From an uncultured Eubacteriales bacterium (lineage in GTDB: Bacteria > Bacillota > Clostridia > Monoglobales > Monoglobaceae), in contig URAN01000020.1 in NCBI GenBank assembly GCA_900545865.1, forward strand, positions 1 through 46,651: a DNA stretch of 46,651 nucleotides. Direction: 5' to 3'. The notes beneath the pieces are model-generated. The model saw only the letters and a program-made list of their open reading frames with translations, ran no database searches and was not told the origin of the DNA. This document shows positions 43,271 to 46,651 of this stretch, piece by piece. Position 1 is the stretch's first letter, and each line of letters opens with the position of its first letter. The translations under genes were made by a program, and so were the position numbers.

Positions 43271-44371
43271 ATGACTACATACTACAGTACGCAAAGACCA
43301 ATAGGACCAGGAACCTATCCGAAACCACAAAATAATAAGGTTATTGAAATTAAAAACTTTGATAAAAAAGAAAAAATAGAAAAAGAAGATATCAATGCTT
43401 ATGGCTACATTAAGTATGAAAAACCACTCATGCCGGCTGCAGCAAAGACATACGAACTCACATTAGCGTTAGCACTGGATGAAACAGAAAAAACAATCGA
43501 ACAAAATAAAGAGACTGAAGAACCTAATCTTGCTGCAAAGACCGATGAAGAAATCATCAATGCAGCAATCAAAAAAATTCAGGAACAACAAGATGGATGG
43601 AGTGATGTATTAAAGAACTTTCTGCTTACAGAACTTCCAAAAGATATCCAACTCGCAAAAGGTGTATTAGAACCTCTTAAGAGCTTAAAAACTCTCAATA
43701 ACCATCTTGGCACATGGGCTAAAGAAAAAATGGAAAAAAATGCAGCTGCATTCAATGTAACAAACGGAAACATAAGAGGCTGCGCACTGACAAGTGATGA
43801 AGTATTCAGCGAAGCAATTCATTACTTCATTGACGTAAAAGAAGAAAAACCGGAAGTAAAATCTGAGCCAAAGAAAGAAGTAGAACTTGCAAAAGTTGAA
43901 CCACAGACGATCGAGACATGTGAAAAGTTCATTTACGATGTGATGAATGCAATGGGCATGGATGATGTAAAAGTTACATCTGTTGTAGATGAAGAAGGAG
44001 CACTTTCCATCAATATGGAAGGAAGCAACATGGGTATCCTGATTGGAAAACGCGGACAGACACTTGATTCTCTGCAGTATCTTACAAATCGTGTTGCCAA
44101 CAAGATGCAGGATGGCTATGTAAGAGTGAAACTCGATACAGAGGATTACAGAAGAAGAAGAAAAGAAACACTGGAAAATCTTGCAAAGAACATTGCAAGC
44201 AAAGTAAAGAGAACAAGAAAGACAGTTTCTCTTGAGCCAATGAATCCATACGAGAGAAGAATCATTCACTCTGCGCTGCAGTCTGACCCGGCAGTATCCA
44301 CACACAGTGAAGGTGAAGAGCCGTACAGAAGAGTTGTGGTAACACTGGTAAGAAACAGAAATAACCGATAA
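43271..44371 (+). CDS. Fusion: PcfK-like N-terminus joined to Jag KH-R3H protein
   Basis: 366 residues in one frame. Residues 1-187 are Lys/Glu-rich and end with GNIRGCALTSDEVFSEAIHYF, which resembles the tail of PcfK-like mobile-element proteins. From about 190 (VKEEKPEVKSEPKKEVE linker) the protein is Jag/KhpB: ETCEKFIYDVMNAMGM, the KH motif GILIGKRGQTLDSLQYL (255-271) and the R3H motif NPYERRIIHSALQ...HSEGEEPYRRVVV (key residues R329, R330, H333). Jag binds RNA and cooperates with KhpA. The normal Jag_N domain is missing, as is yidC, which usually sits upstream. The switch occurs in a low-complexity AAA/GAA stretch near 43,832-43,860. Misassembly is the simplest explanation; a real gene fusion would be novel. 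Confidence 0.75.
   Translation: MTTYYSTQRPIGPGTYPKPQNNKVIEIKNFDKKEKIEKEDINAYGYIKYEKPLMPAAAKTYELTLALALDETEKTIEQNKETEEPNLAAKTDEEIINAAIKKIQEQQDGWSDVLKNFLLTELPKDIQLAKGVLEPLKSLKTLNNHLGTWAKEKMEKNAAAFNVTNGNIRGCALTSDEVFSEAIHYFIDVKEEKPEVKSEPKKEVELAKVEPQTIETCEKFIYDVMNAMGMDDVKVTSVVDEEGALSINMEGSNMGILIGKRGQTLDSLQYLTNRVANKMQDGYVRVKLDTEDYRRRRKETLENLAKNIASKVKRTRKTVSLEPMNPYERRIIHSALQSDPAVSTHSEGEEPYRRVVVTLVRNRNNR
43826..43870. other. Probable second join inside the PcfK-Jag open frame
   Basis: The PcfK-like part and the Jag linker meet in a repetitive AAAGAAGAAAAACC-type stretch. Such low-complexity sequence can be shared by unrelated genes and can mislead a short-read assembler. The reading frame stays open across it. 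Confidence 0.5.
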
Positions 44372-44376
44372 TTAAG

Positions 44377-44410
44377 AGACAGGGGTCTTTAAGCGGCCCT
44401 TGTCTTTTTT
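44377..44410 (+). terminator. Terminator between jag and mnmE
   Basis: AGACAGGGG pairs with CCCTTGTCT (one G-U) and is followed by TTTTTT. It lies 6 bases after the jag stop codon. Confidence 0.8.
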
Positions 44411-44432
44411 GATACCAAAGTATGGAGGAAAT

Positions 44433-45815
44433 ATGGAACAATTATATAATTCCACAATTGCCGCAATATCTACGGCAATGAGTAATTCGGGAATAGGAAT
44501 TGTACGAATGAGCGGACCGGAAGCATTTCAGATCGCAGACCGGGTATATAAGGGGAAAAAAGAGAAAAAACTATGTGATCAGAAGTCACATACCATTCAT
44601 TATGGATATATTGTTGATGGAGAACAGGTAATTGACGAGGTCCTGGTCATGCTGATGCGCGGGCCGCACAGCTATACCGGTGAAGACACGGTAGAGATCA
44701 ACTGTCACGGCGGTGTCTATGTGGTAAAACGAATTCTCGAAGTCCTGATCAAAAACGGTGCACGCCCGGCAGAGCCGGGAGAGTACACTAAGCGTGCATT
44801 CCTGAACGGAAGACTGGATCTTTCGCAGGCAGAAGCAGTTGGTGATCTGATCGCATCGCAGAACGAATATGCATTGCAGAGTTCGGTAAGCCAGTTAAAA
44901 GGAAATATCAAAGATAAGATTAGCGAAATGCGCGAAAAGATCCTGTATCATACTGCATTTATCGAGACTGCACTGGACGATCCGGAGCATATCAGTGTTG
45001 ACGGCTATGGAGAAACACTGAAAAAAGTCGTCGATGAGATCATGGAAGCAATGAAAAGATTGCTAGATAGCTGTGATGATGGTAGGATTATAAAAGAGGG
45101 CGTGCGCACAGTCATCCTCGGAAAACCGAATGCGGGAAAATCCTCTCTGTTAAATGTACTTCTCGGAGAAGACCGGGCAATCGTTACTGATATTGCCGGT
45201 ACGACAAGAGATGTACTGGAAGAACACCTGAATCTGAAGGGAATTTCTTTAAATATCATGGATACTGCCGGCATCCGTGATACGGAAGATGTGGTAGAAA
45301 AGATCGGTGTTGACCGTGCAAAAGAATATGCAGACAAGGCAGACCTGATCCTGTATGTGATCGATGCATCCAGACCACTGGATGAAAATGATGCAGAGAT
45401 CCTGCATCTGATCAAAGGCAAACGTGCGATCATCCTGTTAAATAAATCCGATCTGGATATGCAGGTGACAAAAGAACAGGAAGAACTGCCGGAAGAATTT
45501 CCGGTGATCGAGATCTCTGCAAAGAATGTACAGGGAATCGAAGAGCTGGAAGATACGTTAAAGGAGATGTTCTTCCAGGGAGAACTGACATTTAATGATG
45601 AAATCTATATTACAAATGTGAGACAGAAAACAGCGCTTCAGGATGCATATGCTGCACTGGAACGTGTGAATGACAGCATTGCCGCGGATATGCCGGAGGA
45701 TTTCTATTCGATCGACCTTATGGATGCGTATGAAGCTCTCGGTAATATCACTGGCGAAACGATAGGAGAAGATTTGGTTAATGAGATATTCAGCAAATTC
45801 TGTATGGGAAAATAA
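44433..45815 (+). CDS. mnmE: tRNA modification GTPase MnmE
   Basis: 460 residues. With MnmG it forms the enzyme that installs (carboxymethyl)aminomethyl groups on U34 of certain tRNAs. The N-terminal tetrahydrofolate-binding domain has TIAAISTAMSNSGIGIVRMSG. The G domain has GKPNAGKSSLLN (G1), DIAGTTRD (G2), DTAGIRDT (G3) and NKSD (G4). The C-terminus is FCMGK instead of the usual FCIGK, keeping the catalytic Cys. GGAGG lies 4 bases before the ATG. It overlaps mnmG by 35 bases. Arg codons are largely AGA/CGT, unlike the left-hand genome. Confidence 0.95.
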   Translation: MEQLYNSTIAAISTAMSNSGIGIVRMSGPEAFQIADRVYKGKKEKKLCDQKSHTIHYGYIVDGEQVIDEVLVMLMRGPHSYTGEDTVEINCHGGVYVVKRILEVLIKNGARPAEPGEYTKRAFLNGRLDLSQAEAVGDLIASQNEYALQSSVSQLKGNIKDKISEMREKILYHTAFIETALDDPEHISVDGYGETLKKVVDEIMEAMKRLLDSCDDGRIIKEGVRTVILGKPNAGKSSLLNVLLGEDRAIVTDIAGTTRDVLEEHLNLKGISLNIMDTAGIRDTEDVVEKIGVDRAKEYADKADLILYVIDASRPLDENDAEILHLIKGKRAIILLNKSDLDMQVTKEQEELPEEFPVIEISAKNVQGIEELEDTLKEMFFQGELTFNDEIYITNVRQKTALQDAYAALERVNDSIAADMPEDFYSIDLMDAYEALGNITGETIGEDLVNEIFSKFCMGK

Positions 45816-46651
45816 AGATAAATATGATGTCGTAGTCATCGGTGCCGGCCACGCAGGTTGTGAGGCAGCACTGGCGACGGCGAGACTGGGCTTTCAGACA
45901 CTGGTATTTACCGTAAGTGTGGACAGCATTGCGATGATGCCTTGTAATCCGAATATTGGCGGAAGCTCGAAAGGACATCTGGTAAGAGAGCTGGATGCCC
46001 TTGGCGGAGAGATGGGAAAGGTCATCGACCGTACATTTATCCAGTCAAAAATGTTAAATAAATCCAAGGGTCCTGCGGTACATTCGCTCCGTGCACAGGC
46101 GGACAAAGCAGTGTACAGCAGAACGATGCGCCGCGTACTGGAGGCTCAGGAGAACCTGGAGATCAAACAGGGAGAGGTTGCCAATCTCCTTGTGGAAGAT
46201 GGAAAGATCACGGGAGTGCAGACATTTTCCGGTGCAACATATCACTGTAAGGCGGTTATCATCTGCAGCGGAACTTATCTGAAGGCACGTTGTATCTATG
46301 GGGATGTGAGTCAGTATACCGGTCCGAACGGACTGCAGGCAGCCAATCATCTGACCGATTGCCTGAAAGAACTGGGAATTAAGATGTACCGTTTCAAGAC
46401 AGGAACACCTGCCAGGGTAGACCGTAAAACCGTGGATTTCAGCAAGATGGAAGAGCAGTTCGGAGACGAGAGGGTAGTGCCGTTTTCATTTACTACGAAT
46501 CCGGACGATGTGCAGATCGACCAGGCTTCATGCTGGCTGACTTATACAAATGAGACGACACATGATATCATCCGTGCCAATCTGGACAGATCACCGCTGT
46601 ATTCCGGAATGATCGAGGGAACGGGACCGAGATACTGTCCGTCGATCGAAG
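45781..46651 (+). CDS. mnmG: tRNA uridine modification FAD enzyme MnmG (5' part)
   Basis: The first 290 residues of MnmG run to the window edge, so the gene is cut by the window rather than broken. The FAD-binding motif is VVVIGAGHAGCEAALA. Further landmarks are MPCNPNIGGSSKGHLVRELD, KSKGPAVHSLRAQADK, ICSGTYLKAR and RFKTGTPARVDR. The start is ATG at 45781 inside the end of mnmE, giving MRYSANSVWENKDKYD before the FAD motif; AGGAG lies 12 bases upstream. MnmG is the FAD and NADH partner of MnmE. The mnmE-mnmG order is the standard origin-proximal arrangement in Bacillota. Confidence 0.95.
   Translation, partial: MRYSANSVWENKDKYDVVVIGAGHAGCEAALATARLGFQTLVFTVSVDSIAMMPCNPNIGGSSKGHLVRELDALGGEMGKVIDRTFIQSKMLNKSKGPAVHSLRAQADKAVYSRTMRRVLEAQENLEIKQGEVANLLVEDGKITGVQTFSGATYHCKAVIICSGTYLKARCIYGDVSQYTGPNGLQAANHLTDCLKELGIKMYRFKTGTPARVDRKTVDFSKMEEQFGDERVVPFSFTTNPDDVQIDQASCWLTYTNETTHDIIRANLDRSPLYSGMIEGTGPRYCPSIE

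Noticed and set aside
43685..44305. Minus-strand open frame of 206 residues opposite jag
   Set aside because: It is Cys/Phe-rich as expected for the complement of AAA/GAA-rich coding sequence, with no ribosome site.

Overview
The window reads as a Clostridia (Bacillota) chromosome segment for about its first 42.9 kb. The evidence is AGGAGG-type ribosome sites, consensus TTGACA/TATAAT promoters with 17-base spacers, S-layer homology and SpoIID-like proteins, a BlaI/M56 pair, a MetQNI transporter and a c-di-GMP-II riboswitch. The lineage cannot be named from sequence alone. The last ~3.5 kb (about 42.9-46.65 kb) differs: AGA arginine codons and AAA/GAA-rich reading frames replace the CGC/CGT-rich, Ala/Asp-rich style of the left part. 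It resembles a Lachnospiraceae jag-mnmE-mnmG locus whose jag gene has a mobile-element-like gene fused to its front. I read this as an assembly chimera or a recent insertion.

Layout. 0-5.5 kb: leftward housekeeping genes (tmk-metK-rqcH, then cca). 5.5-8.3 kb: rightward metQ-metN-metI with a hairpin after metQ. 8.4-10.8 kb: leftward cassette of a carboxypeptidase-regulatory-like protein, a SpoIID-like protein with peptidoglycan-binding repeats and a stand-alone peptidoglycan-binding protein. 10.9-13.9 kb: leftward blaI-blaR1-like-SLH unit with BlaI-type operators. 13.9-14.6 kb: divergent AT-rich SLOG and ribbon-helix-helix genes. 14.6-29.6 kb: a leftward 12-gene surface-polysaccharide operon (initiating sugar-phosphate transferase, six glycosyltransferases including one TagF-like, UDP-sugar dehydrogenase, two Wzz-like proteins, Wzy-like polymerase, Wzx-like flippase). 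29.7-34.3 kb: a secreted protein of unknown function, a BspA-type leucine-rich-repeat surface protein, a degenerate EAL protein and a metallophosphoesterase. 34.5-37.7 kb: GH78-like rhamnosidase and a divergent AraC regulator. 37.8-42.8 kb: leftward rlmB-ymdB-pgeF-(TetM-like GTPase fused to a NYN/YacP nuclease). 42.9-46.65 kb: 108-base palindrome, small mobile-element genes, Jag fusion, mnmE and partial mnmG.

How it fits together. The best-supported regulatory finding is a c-di-GMP-II riboswitch with its own promoter and terminator upstream of the leucine-rich-repeat protein. Its geometry predicts that c-di-GMP turns expression on. It lies beside an EAL protein that has lost key catalytic residues and upstream of the polysaccharide operon on the same strand, so the 14.6-34.3 kb block may be a c-di-GMP-responsive surface programme. 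The most unusual protein is the 849-residue ribosome-targeting GTPase carrying a C-terminal YacP/Rae1-like nuclease domain.

No tRNA, rRNA, CRISPR array or intact insertion sequence was seen. Bases 1-52 hold nothing I can identify.
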